Shown: one piece after another, positions 39,979 through 47,225 of the stretch
Layout: every line of letters starts with the position of its first letter
How positions within the stretch are numbered: position 1 is the first letter of the stretch
Source of the DNA: WVXP01 sp964348095
Lineage (GTDB): Bacteria > Desulfobacterota > BSN033 > WVXP01
Direction of reading: 5' to 3'
Assembly: GCA_964348095.1 (NCBI GenBank)
Contig: CAYGBK010000020.1
Coordinates: 1-47,225, forward strand
DNA length: 47,225 bases
Notes under the pieces: generated by a model
The model's database searches: none
Told to the model about the DNA's origin: nothing
What the model saw: only the letters and a program-made list of their open reading frames with translations
Program-made: the position numbers and the translations under genes

Positions 39979-41148
39979 ATGGATCTAAATCAAATCCTGC
40001 TCGAAGCCCTGCAGGTCAACGCATCTGACGTTCATATCAAAGTCGGTCTTCCACCGATCTTTAGGGTCAACGGTGCCCTGCGTTTCATGAAAGATGTGAA
40101 ACCATTTGACCAGAATCAGGTCAGCAAGATGGCCCTCGGCATTATGAACGAGTGGCAAAAGGACCGTTTTATTAAGTCAAAAGAAGTTGACATGGGATAT
40201 GAGATTTACGGTATGGGCCGATTTCGAATCAACATCTTTCAGCAGAGAGGAAAGATTCGAATCGCGTTGCGAATAGTTCCTTACAAAATCAAGGGACTCG
40301 AGGATTTGAATCTTCCTAGTGTCATCGGAAAGATCTCGCTAGAGAACCGCGGATTGGTACTCGTTACGGGAACGACGGGAAGCGGAAAATCGACTACCCT
40401 GGCGACCATGATCGATTTGATCAATCAGCAGAGAACCTGTCATATCCTCACCATAGAGGATCCAATTGAGTTTGTCCATGAGGACAAAAAGGCGATTGTC
40501 GACCAGCGTGAAGTAGGGTCTGATACCGTTACCTTCGCAGATGCTCTAAGAAGTGCCCTCCGCCAGGATCCTGATGTCATACTCGTTGGGGAGATGCGGG
40601 ATTTCGAAACCATTGAAACCGCCCTGACCGCTGCTGAAACCGGCCATCTTGTCATGAGCACACTTCACACCATCGATGCGGCTGAAACGATCAACCGAAT
40701 CATCTCTGCCTTTCCTCCGTACCATCAGCAGCAGGTCCGGCTCCAGCTGGCCGCCATCATCAAAGGAATCATTGCCCAAAGACTGGTCCCCAAAGCCGAC
40801 GGCCTTGGCCGAGTTCCGGCAGTAGAAGTGATGGTTTCAACGGCTAGAACACGGGAATGCGTTATAGAGAAAGAGAAGACCAATGAGATTAAGGATGCCA
40901 TCACAAAAGGTTACACGACTTATGGCATGCAGTCCTTTGATCAATCATTGATGTCGCTGCTCAAACGAGGCCTCATCACCTATGATGAGGCCCTTCGTCA
41001 GAGTAGCAATCCAGACGATTTCGCCCTAAGAGTGAAGGGTATCATGTCTGGCGGCGATACGTCTTGGGACGATTTCGAAAAAGTTCCCAAAACAAAGAGT
41101 GGCGCCGACAAAGATCGTCTGGCATCTCAGGGCGTTCAGAAATACTGA
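39979..41148 (+). CDS. pilT: PilT/PilU-like type IV pilus retraction ATPase
   Basis: This 389-residue AAA-type secretion ATPase has Walker A GTTGSGKSTT near 131-140, the Asp box IEDPIEF, Walker B DPDVILVGEMRD and the His box HLVMSTLHT. The overall length and the GMQSFDQSLMSLLKRGLIT segment fit PilT. The C-terminal AIRNLIRE motif needed for retraction in classical PilT is not conserved (the place reads RECVIEKEKTNEI), so it may be a PilU-type or divergent retraction ATPase. It drives pilus disassembly and twitching. No other pilus gene is in the window. Confidence 0.9.
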   Translation: MDLNQILLEALQVNASDVHIKVGLPPIFRVNGALRFMKDVKPFDQNQVSKMALGIMNEWQKDRFIKSKEVDMGYEIYGMGRFRINIFQQRGKIRIALRIVPYKIKGLEDLNLPSVIGKISLENRGLVLVTGTTGSGKSTTLATMIDLINQQRTCHILTIEDPIEFVHEDKKAIVDQREVGSDTVTFADALRSALRQDPDVILVGEMRDFETIETALTAAETGHLVMSTLHTIDAAETINRIISAFPPYHQQQVRLQLAAIIKGIIAQRLVPKADGLGRVPAVEVMVSTARTRECVIEKEKTNEIKDAITKGYTTYGMQSFDQSLMSLLKRGLITYDEALRQSSNPDDFALRVKGIMSGGDTSWDDFEKVPKTKSGADKDRLASQGVQKY

Positions 41149-41423
41149 GCACCTCGCGTCAACCCCTTCAGACCTGATGCAGGGATTTGGTCAGGCCCCT
41201 CCTGCCTGGAGTTAACCCACGACGGGGTGTTGCCAAACTGCAAAGTCACGCGAGGGATCATGTTTCTCCCCCTACCCATGGCCACGACTGGCCTTGCTGA
41301 TCTGAAAATGTCAGAGAAGCTAACCTTTATATGTTTTCCGCGATTAGTGTAGAATAGATAGTGAATTTTCAAGCGGCACAGGTGCAAAACCGCTGCCCAA
41401 CAGTCGATCTATAGGATTTTCCG

Positions 41424-44144
41424 ATGACGAGCCACGAAATCAGAAACGCCTTTTTGAAATACTTCGAAGAACGGGACCACCAGATCGTCTCCAGTTCGTC
41501 CCTAGTCCCTTACGACGACCCAACGCTCCTCTTTACAAACGCGGGTATGGTGCAATTCAAGCGAGCCTTCCTCCAGGAGGAGAAACGACCCTACACCCGT
41601 GCCGTATCGTCTCAGAAATGCGTTCGGGCAGGTGGGAAACACAATGACCTCGAAAATGTGGGCATCACGGCGAGGCACCATACTTTTTTTGAAATGCTCG
41701 GGAATTTCTCTTTTGGCGAATACTTCAAAGAAGGTGCCATCGAGATGGGCTGGGATTTTCTGACTCGCGTCTTGGGCCTTCCAAAAGAGCAGCTATGGAT
41801 TACTATTCATCAGGGTGATCGTGAAATGGACCTTGGACCTGATGAGGAAGCGAGGGAGCTCTGGAAGAAATTCGTCCCTGAGGATAGGATCAAAGCTTTT
41901 TCAACCAAGGATAACTTCTGGAGTATGGGCGACACCGGTCCCTGTGGTCCATGTTCAGAGATTACCATCGATCAGGGACCCGATATTGGATGCGGACGAG
42001 CCGAGTGCGATCTAGATTGTGAGTGCGATAGGTTCCTGGAATTGTGGAACCTCGTGTTTATGCAATACAACCGGGATACGAATGGTACTATGACCCCTCT
42101 GCCAAAACCCAGCATCGACACGGGTCTGGGGCTGGAACGGATTGCTGCTGTGGTCCAAGGGGTCCATAGCAATTATGACACCGATCTGTTTCAACCGATC
42201 ATCGCCCATATTGAGCGTGTCACCGCTAAAAGGTACGGTACCAGTGAGAAAGATGACATCTCTATCCGTGTCCTTGCCGATCATGCCAGAGCATCTGCAT
42301 TCCTCATCGGCGATGGTGTACTTCCAGAGAAAGAAGGACGAGGATACGTCCTCCGGAGGATCATGAGGCGGGCTCTCCGTCATGGTCGAAAACTGGGCAT
42401 TAAAAACGCCTTCTTTTCAAACGTTGTCGAGGTCGTCATTGACGTGATGGGTGACGCATATTCTGATCTGAAAGAGCATAGAAAATTCATTCAACGGGTC
42501 GTAAGAACCGAAGAGGAGAGTTTTTCAGATATTTTGACACGAGGACTAGATCTTCTGAGGGACGAGGTCGAGGCTGTAAAGGGTAGAGGGGATGACGCCC
42601 TGCCCGGTGTCGTTGCGTTTAAGCTTTACGATACCTATGGATTCCCGGTGGACCTCATCGAGGACGTTGTTAAAGATGATGGAATCGGAGTCGATTTGAA
42701 GGGCTTTGACCAATCCATGGAGGTTCAGAGGCAAAAGGCCAGGGACGCATGGAAAGGATCAGGGGAAGAGGAACTCAGGGACGAATTCAAAAAACTCTTG
42801 GCTGATGGCGTTGAAACGGCGTTTGTCGGATATCACGATCTTGAACACGAGTCTGAAGTCATCAGAATCATCAAGAACGGGGGTCTCGTCGATCAGGCCT
42901 CCACGGGCGACGATGTTGAAATCATGACCCAGGAGACGCCTTTTTATGGTGAGACGGGCGGCCAGGTGGGCGACAAGGGCAAGATAACCGCACCTGATGG
43001 GTTCGAAATCGAGGTCTCCGATACGCTCCGTCCCATCCCTCAACTCATCATCCATGTGGGTCAGGTGAAGCGTGGAACCGTGGAGGTTGGCAAGCGTGTG
43101 CGCCTCGCTGTGAATAGCGATGAACGGGGGGCAACCGTCCTAAACCACACTGGAACACACCTGCTCCATGCCGCTCTGCGAGAAGTCCTTGGTGGCCACG
43201 TAAAGCAAGCCGGCTCCCTGGTGGCTCCTCATCGCCTCCGTTTTGACTTTACCCACTTTTCCGCAATGACAAAAGAAGAGCTCGATCGGGTGGAAGATCT
43301 CACCAACCAAAGAATCCGTGAAAACATTTCGCTCGGAACTGAGGTCATGGCGATAGAGGAGGCAAAGAAAACCGGTGCCATGGCGCTCTTTGGGGAAAAA
43401 TACGGTAATACTGCTCGGGTTGTGACCATCGGAGATTTCAGCAAAGAACTCTGTGGAGGGACCCACAGCAAGAGAACCGGCGACGTCGGCCTTCTCAGGA
43501 TCGTTTCGGAGACTGGAATAGCCGCAGGGGTGAGGCGCATCGAGGCGCTGACTGGAGCCGATGCAATCGGCTACGTCCGGAGCCAGGAGTTGATCCTTCA
43601 GAAAGTTGCCACCATGGTTAAGAGCTCGCCCGAGGATGTCGAAGAAAAGCTGGGAAGAATCATGACCCACGTTAAAAGACTGGAGCGTGAAATTGAGTCT
43701 CTGAAAACAAGGCTGGCGACCGGAAGCTCGGATCTCATGGAGGAGGTTCGAGAGATCGGTGGGGTCCGTGTCTTGGCAATCAAGCCAGGCGTGGACGAAC
43801 CCAGAAGTCTCCGGGAAATCGGTGACCGGTTCAGGGACAGAATCGGATCGGGCATCGTTTTTCTGGCGGGCGAGCACCGCAGCCGGGCGGCCTTGCTTCT
43901 GATGGTGACCAAGGATCTAACGAACAGGTTCGACGCGAACAAAATCATGAAGGAACTGGCCGAAAAAGTTGGTGGGACCGGCGGGGGTCGCCCCGATATG
44001 GCCCAGGGAGGCGGGCCTAAAGTCGAGAAAATAGATGAAGCTATTAAACAGCTGTATGCCATAGTTGAGAAACCAGGTGGCAAAACAAAGAAGTCGGGAG
44101 TCAGAAAACAGAAGACAGGAGCCAGAAGTCAGAAGTCAGAATAA
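41424..44144 (+). CDS. alaS: Alanyl-tRNA synthetase
   Basis: This 906-residue enzyme charges tRNA-Ala. The class II core shows TNAGMVQFK near residue 38-46 and ARHHTFFEMLGNFSFG near 90-105. The editing domain has HxxxH at His575/His579 and CxxxH at Cys677/His681, and the C-terminal DHHA1-type part ends GGTGGGRPDMAQGGG. After that a low-complexity tail of about 20 residues (KKSGVRKQKTGARSQKSE) is encoded by a direct-repeat tract at 44092-44141. It is 275 bases downstream of pilT, with only a weak promoter (TAGAAT at 41350-41355). Confidence 0.96.
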   Translation: MTSHEIRNAFLKYFEERDHQIVSSSSLVPYDDPTLLFTNAGMVQFKRAFLQEEKRPYTRAVSSQKCVRAGGKHNDLENVGITARHHTFFEMLGNFSFGEYFKEGAIEMGWDFLTRVLGLPKEQLWITIHQGDREMDLGPDEEARELWKKFVPEDRIKAFSTKDNFWSMGDTGPCGPCSEITIDQGPDIGCGRAECDLDCECDRFLELWNLVFMQYNRDTNGTMTPLPKPSIDTGLGLERIAAVVQGVHSNYDTDLFQPIIAHIERVTAKRYGTSEKDDISIRVLADHARASAFLIGDGVLPEKEGRGYVLRRIMRRALRHGRKLGIKNAFFSNVVEVVIDVMGDAYSDLKEHRKFIQRVVRTEEESFSDILTRGLDLLRDEVEAVKGRGDDALPGVVAFKLYDTYGFPVDLIEDVVKDDGIGVDLKGFDQSMEVQRQKARDAWKGSGEEELRDEFKKLLADGVETAFVGYHDLEHESEVIRIIKNGGLVDQASTGDDVEIMTQETPFYGETGGQVGDKGKITAPDGFEIEVSDTLRPIPQLIIHVGQVKRGTVEVGKRVRLAVNSDERGATVLNHTGTHLLHAALREVLGGHVKQAGSLVAPHRLRFDFTHFSAMTKEELDRVEDLTNQRIRENISLGTEVMAIEEAKKTGAMALFGEKYGNTARVVTIGDFSKELCGGTHSKRTGDVGLLRIVSETGIAAGVRRIEALTGADAIGYVRSQELILQKVATMVKSSPEDVEEKLGRIMTHVKRLEREIESLKTRLATGSSDLMEEVREIGGVRVLAIKPGVDEPRSLREIGDRFRDRIGSGIVFLAGEHRSRAALLLMVTKDLTNRFDANKIMKELAEKVGGTGGGRPDMAQGGGPKVEKIDEAIKQLYAIVEKPGGKTKKSGVRKQKTGARSQKSE
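44092..44141. repeat. AGTCAGAA-type repeat tract at the alaS end
   Basis: Imperfect copies of an 8- to 11-base unit (GGGAGTCAGAAAACAGAAGA, GGAGCCAGAAGTCAGAAGTC) run through the last 17 codons of alaS and its stop. It gives alaS an Arg/Lys/Ser tail. Tracts of this type are usually intergenic, so it may have moved the stop codon. Confidence 0.55.
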
Positions 44145-44306
44145 AAAGGCGGCAAGAGACTCCCAGGACATGCGGCTGATTCCTAATATGTCGTCAATCC
44201 ATTCTTCATCTGGTGAGGCCAAGATTTGACATAACAATTTGCCAGGCAGACTGTATATGCCTGCGACGTCCTCATATCTCCAACCCAAAAAGTCCCTCCT
44301 AGTCAT
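44136..44306 (-). CDS. Possible small protein of unknown function
   Basis: An open frame of 56 codons begins at ATG 44306 and ends at a TGA inside the alaS end (tail-to-tail overlap of nine bases). The peptide, from MTRRDFLGWRYEDVAGIYSL to SWESLAAFLF, has a natural-looking composition, but there is no good ribosome site and no recognised family. It may be a degraded gene. Confidence 0.3.
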   Translation of the reverse strand: MTRRDFLGWRYEDVAGIYSLPGKLLCQILASPDEEWIDDILGISRMSWESLAAFLF

Positions 44307-44478
44307 TAGCCTGTTTATTTCCGACAGAAATATTGCATTAATGGGGGTGCACCGGCTCTGAGCATTTCATCTTTCAACACATCCCACCAAGATGAAAGGC
44401 AGGCCAAAATGACCTGCCTTCAATGAAGAAAAGTTGGTTAGCATTTCCTAGCTGTATAGTCTATGGCATAGCATGAGT
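44145..44478. other. Convergent spacer between alaS and the PKD protein gene
   Basis: About 330 bases containing the possible small frame (44136-44306) and the hairpin at 44396-44420. Nothing else was recognised. Confidence 0.5.
44396..44420. terminator. Hairpin terminator candidate after the PKD protein gene
   Basis: AAGGCAGG (44396-44403) and CCTGCCTT (44413-44420) form a perfect eight-base-pair stem with a nine-base loop, 58 bases past the stop of the minus-strand PKD gene. The following bases are T-rich but not a run. Confidence 0.5.
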
Positions 44479-46494
44479 CTAATTTGACATAGGGGAGCTG
44501 AGGAGTGCAGTGCCAATGAAACATCCGCCTCCACCACCAGAAACTGGAGAAAGCGTATCTCCACCGCCACCCGTGGAAGGTTGGGAAGGCACTTCTTCTG
44601 TAACATCTGCGGGGTCAATCCCAAGGCCAGAAGGATCGACTACAACTCCATTTGGAAGCCTATCATCATCGCCGGTACTACCGTCAACCAAGGTGACCGT
44701 TACCTGGTCCCTGGCCGAGTTAAAGTCAGAATAATGACTGTACTTCTTCCATCCAGTTGAAGGATTGTACTTATACCAAAAATAGTTGTGGGGAGCCGGC
44801 GTCGAAAAGTAAAATCTTACTACTGAAGTACCACCGACCGTATCGGTCTTGATTCGTATGTCGACCAACCCGTAGGTCATCTTTTTTGGCCTGTTTTTCG
44901 TATCGGCTATCGTAGATGGGGCTATAGGCTCCAGGCTTACGATATTTCCACCACTGTCCACTTTGATGCCAAAATTTTGGCCTGTTGATGATGTGGTGGT
45001 TATCACATCGTCCGGAAAACCAGTGATCCCGTTATCCCCTATTGTTACAGAAATCTCGTCACTGCTCTGAAGCCCTCCACCGTCGGAAACCGTTATTCGA
45101 AACGACAGAAGAGTCCCGTCGGCATCGACTGGCGGTGTCACAAAAGTTGGATTGGGTGCCGTTGGATCAGAAAGGGTTACCGGAGCACCGGCTGTCTGCT
45201 CCCATAGGTAAGCGGCAATCCCATCGTCTGGATCAGAAGAGTTAGAGCCATCGAGGGTGACCGTCCCTCCCTCCATCACCGTTTGATCTGGTCCGGCGCT
45301 CGCCACGGGAGCGAGGTTTTCCCAGCTAACATTGACGATACAAGTATCGGTAGACTGTAACCCCCCCCTGTCGGTTACTGTCAAGCGGAAAGTCAGTGAT
45401 GCCCCGTCTGTCCCCACATTAGGGGCGGTAAGTTTTGGCTTTATTGTTCCTGGATCATTAAGGGTTACTGCAATACCGGATGTCTGCTCCCATAAATAGG
45501 AGGTGATGCCATCGTCTGAATCGGAAGAGTCGGAGCCATCGAGCGTAACCGTCGCCCCCTCAGCCACCGTTTGATCAGAACCCGCATTAGCCGTGGGAGG
45601 AGCGTTTACCCAGGTTATGTTGACAACACAGGTATCAACCGATTGGAGACCTCCGCTGTCAGTTACGGTTAACCGAAAGGTCAGGGATTCTCCATTGGGT
45701 CCAACATCCGGTGAGATGAAAGTCGGCTGGGGCACTGCCACATCGGAAAGAACAATCGGTGTGCCAGATGTCTGCTCCCACAGATAAGAGACAATGCCCT
45801 CGTCTGGATCAGAAGAATTAGAGCCATCGAGGGTGACCGTAATCCCTTCATCCACCGTCTGGTCCGGACCCGCACTAGCTATCGGGGGAGCATTTGTAGG
45901 ATTGGTTCCTCCCAAGTATTCCTCTAGGTTTGTCACTCCATCCCCATCGCTGTCGATATTCGCATCAGAGGAATCAAGTGGATTAAGCCCGTATTGAATC
46001 TCCCAGCCATCAGGCATCTGGTCAGAATCGCTATCTGGATCTGTCGGGTCAGTGCCAGAATGGTACTCAGCCATGTTATTCGCTTGGTCTCCATCGTGAT
46101 CGGCATCTGGTTCCTGGCTCAGATTTCCGAAATATCCCATTTCCCAGTCATCGGGCAGGCCATCACTGTCGCTATCGGGATCATCTGGCGGAGGAGGGTC
46201 ATTGGTTACGCCAATACCTGAAACCTCACCAGAAGGGTTGCTCTCGTTACCGGCTAAGTCATACGCTGTGAGAGCAATATAATATGTCACACCGTCAGCA
46301 AGGTTATCGAGTCGGTAACTGGTGGTATTTCCCACATCAACAGAATATGAATAGATACCGGATTGTGTCCCATAATACACGTAGTACCCGGAAAGATCTG
46401 GCTCTGTATTGGCGTCCCAGGCCAGATCCAAATAGGAAGCCTCCGCAGTCGAGACAGAAAGAAACACAGAAAAAAGAAACAGAATCTTCCTCAC
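44479..46494 (-). CDS. Secreted or surface protein with fibronectin, calcium and PKD repeats
   Basis: This 671-residue protein has a Sec signal peptide (residues 1-19, cleavage after AEA), a fibronectin-III-like domain (20-95), calcium-binding thrombospondin-3-like repeats (105-200, with DSDSDGLPDDWE and DSDGDGVTNLEEYLGGTNP), three PKD-like domains (about 202-294, 298-392, 395-486), and a domain (about 490-640) like the choice-of-anchor U type. The Gly-rich end reads GGGGGCFIGTALLSSPMSN; the CFI sorting motif is normally followed by about 40 more residues, missing here. GTG start with AAGGGG upstream. It is probably a surface or exported adhesin. The PKD domains are also near-identical at DNA level. 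Confidence 0.88.
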   Translation of the reverse strand: MRKILFLFSVFLSVSTAEASYLDLAWDANTEPDLSGYYVYYGTQSGIYSYSVDVGNTTSYRLDNLADGVTYYIALTAYDLAGNESNPSGEVSGIGVTNDPPPPDDPDSDSDGLPDDWEMGYFGNLSQEPDADHDGDQANNMAEYHSGTDPTDPDSDSDQMPDGWEIQYGLNPLDSSDANIDSDGDGVTNLEEYLGGTNPTNAPPIASAGPDQTVDEGITVTLDGSNSSDPDEGIVSYLWEQTSGTPIVLSDVAVPQPTFISPDVGPNGESLTFRLTVTDSGGLQSVDTCVVNITWVNAPPTANAGSDQTVAEGATVTLDGSDSSDSDDGITSYLWEQTSGIAVTLNDPGTIKPKLTAPNVGTDGASLTFRLTVTDRGGLQSTDTCIVNVSWENLAPVASAGPDQTVMEGGTVTLDGSNSSDPDDGIAAYLWEQTAGAPVTLSDPTAPNPTFVTPPVDADGTLLSFRITVSDGGGLQSSDEISVTIGDNGITGFPDDVITTTSSTGQNFGIKVDSGGNIVSLEPIAPSTIADTKNRPKKMTYGLVDIRIKTDTVGGTSVVRFYFSTPAPHNYFWYKYNPSTGWKKYSHYSDFNSARDQVTVTLVDGSTGDDDRLPNGVVVDPSGLGIDPADVTEEVPSQPSTGGGGDTLSPVSGGGGGCFIGTALLSSPMSN
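45225..45264. repeat. 40-base direct repeat within the PKD gene, copy 1
   Basis: This segment, coding part of the third PKD domain, matches 45801-45840 (first PKD domain) at 39 of 40 bases. A third, more diverged copy lies near 45515-45558. It points to recent duplication or gene conversion among PKD units. Confidence 0.8.
45801..45840. repeat. 40-base direct repeat within the PKD gene, copy 2
   Basis: The partner of 45225-45264 in the first PKD domain, differing by one base. Confidence 0.8.
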
Positions 46495-46828
46495 GATCGT
46501 TCCCCTTGGCCGGTTCTGAGATTCGAACCAACTAAAAGCAATACGAGGGCCAAAACTGGTAGGGAGAGGCTAGAAGAAAATCATGTTTGACATCAATAAC
46601 TTAGGATAGTGGATGGGCAGATAACGAAAACTGTTCCCCTGGTTTTCTTTCAATTTGGAAAACCGGTGTACAGATCTGTAATTCGGAAAAGTATAGGATA
46701 TGTGAAAGGGTCGATAACTAACTGAAACAGAAAGTTCTTACCCGCCTTCAGACCTGTTGATTTGAGATACAAATAAACGGGATTGGCAAGGGCTGCCGAC
46801 TGGCGACTTCTTGAAGTAAACACTTAGA
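46495..46828. other. Upstream region of the PKD protein gene
   Basis: About 330 bases without a supported gene. A hairpin GGTTTTC (46641-46647) / GAAAACC (46658-46664) and the palindrome ACAGATCTGT (46670-46679) are visible. No convincing promoter was found on the minus strand. Confidence 0.4.
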
Positions 46829-47018
46829 CTAAGAAGGGCAGGGGGCCGCGTCATAAATCTTCTGAATCACCCGGACCAAATTCTTACGATCTGCCTTTGA
46901 ATCCTCGTCTGCTTGGCGAAATGCGGGTATCAAAGAATCCTGGTTCTCCCTTTTCCGTCTTCCATGGGAAAGGTTACTGTAGTAGCCATAATAACGAACC
47001 ATCTGCTCTCCCTTGTAA
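46829..47018 (-). pseudogene. IS91-family (Y2) transposase C-terminal remnant
   Basis: On the minus strand the frame reads KGEQMVRYYGYYSNLSHGRR, continues with KRENQDSLIPAF, and then KNLVRVIQKIYDAAPCPS before a stop. The RYYGYYSN and RVIQKIY patterns are typical of the C-terminal part of IS91/ISCR-like transposases, whose usual ending (DPLxCPKC) appears here as AAPCPS and stop. The N-terminal majority, with the catalytic tyrosines, is missing: an in-frame TAG precedes the homology and other IS sequence abuts it. The gene is dead. It is only 57 codons from its internal ATG at 47002. Confidence 0.75.
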
Positions 47019-47225
47019 GGCTACAAAGCGCATCTATCCTTTCATCAAAGCCCAGCGCTGTATGGCTCATAAGATGCGTAATGTGGCTGTGAAGATCAGA
47101 AAGATCAATCGGCCTCACTGCCTTAAGGAGGCAAAGCTGATCTTTTCCGCTGAGAGCCGCAAGGAGGCTCTCAGGCGTTTCAAGACCTGGGAGGCCAACT
47201 GGTTCATTGAAGAAGAACGGGCTGT
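47014..47225 (+). pseudogene. IS256-family (mutator-type) transposase fragment, cut by window end
   Basis: The plus-strand frame from about 47014 to the last base reads KATKRIYPFIKAQRCMAHKM, then RNVAVKI and further FSAESRKEALRRFKTW, the middle part of IS256/mutator-type transposases (pattern IYPxxxxQRCxxHKxRNV). The N-terminal part with the DDE start is absent: upstream of about 47014 the same frame has unrelated sequence that belongs to the IS91-like remnant. The gene runs off the window, so its 3' end is unseen. It is an insertion-scar junction of two mobile elements. Confidence 0.75.

Noticed and set aside
1..47225. CRISPR arrays, tRNA or rRNA genes
   Set aside because: No regularly spaced direct repeats, tRNA cloverleaf or rRNA sequence was noticed; a dedicated RNA search was not possible.

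Overview
The window looks like the chromosome of a strictly anaerobic, Gram-negative, deltaproteobacterial (Desulfobacterota-like) organism that lives on aromatic or other CoA-activated acids. The reasons are a 4-hydroxybenzoyl-CoA-reductase-type Mo enzyme beside a benzoate-CoA-ligase-type enzyme, a tungsten aldehyde:ferredoxin oxidoreductase with its own ferredoxin, hgcAB mercury-methylation genes, many acyl-CoA enzymes, a Liv-type ABC transporter, and the housekeeping order thpR-recA-pilT-alaS. No genus can be named from the sequence alone. Both window edges cut genes.

Layout. 1-2029: two convergent EntE/DhbE-like AMP-forming ligases, the first only a C-terminal piece. 2169-7484 (minus): ligase, then FAD, 2Fe-2S and Mo subunits of a 4-hydroxybenzoyl-CoA-reductase-like enzyme, with a good promoter at 7513-7542. 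7843-10628 (minus): MoaD-like sulfur carrier, zinc ribbon, tungsten AOR and a four-cluster ferredoxin. 11119-17215 (plus): a short ThiS-like carrier with an apparent CTG start, a second Mo-hydroxylase (FAD, 2Fe-2S, Mo subunits), a PaaK-like ligase and a 57-residue protein whose start overlaps the ligase stop. 17225-20802 (minus): arsR-acr3-arsC-hgcA-hgcB, an arsenic resistance operon that runs into the mercury-methylation pair, with a palindromic ArsR operator candidate at 20920-20960. 21256-25902: MDR oxidoreductase, acyl-CoA dehydrogenase, and a two-gene fumarate-reductase-like flavoprotein plus 2Fe-2S protein. 25938-30654 (minus): livKHMGF with a Tat-type binding protein. 30954-34470 (minus): creatininase-family hydrolase and pxpABC (5-oxoprolinase). 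34471-35333: gene-poor, with two strong tandem hairpins. 35334-37421 (minus): a lone cytoplasmic molybdopterin oxidoreductase. 37777-44144 (plus): small conserved-looking protein, thpR, recA, pilT, alaS. 44479-46494 (minus): secreted PKD-repeat protein. 46829-47225: abutting remnants of an IS91-like and an IS256-like transposase.

How the genes may work together (inference): acids enter through LivKHMGF, are activated by the ligases, and are reduced or hydroxylated by the two Mo enzymes. Aldehydes are oxidised by the W enzyme, whose ferredoxin could supply the low-potential electrons that the 4-hydroxybenzoyl-CoA-reductase-like enzyme needs. MoaD- and ThiS-like proteins sit between the W and Mo clusters and may serve cofactor or sulfur supply. 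The ArsR-headed operon suggests that mercury methylation here is switched by arsenite.

Several genes are easy to miss because they are short, lack ATG starts or run off the edge: the ThiS-like gene, the 57-residue gene, the IS91 fragment and the IS256 fragment.
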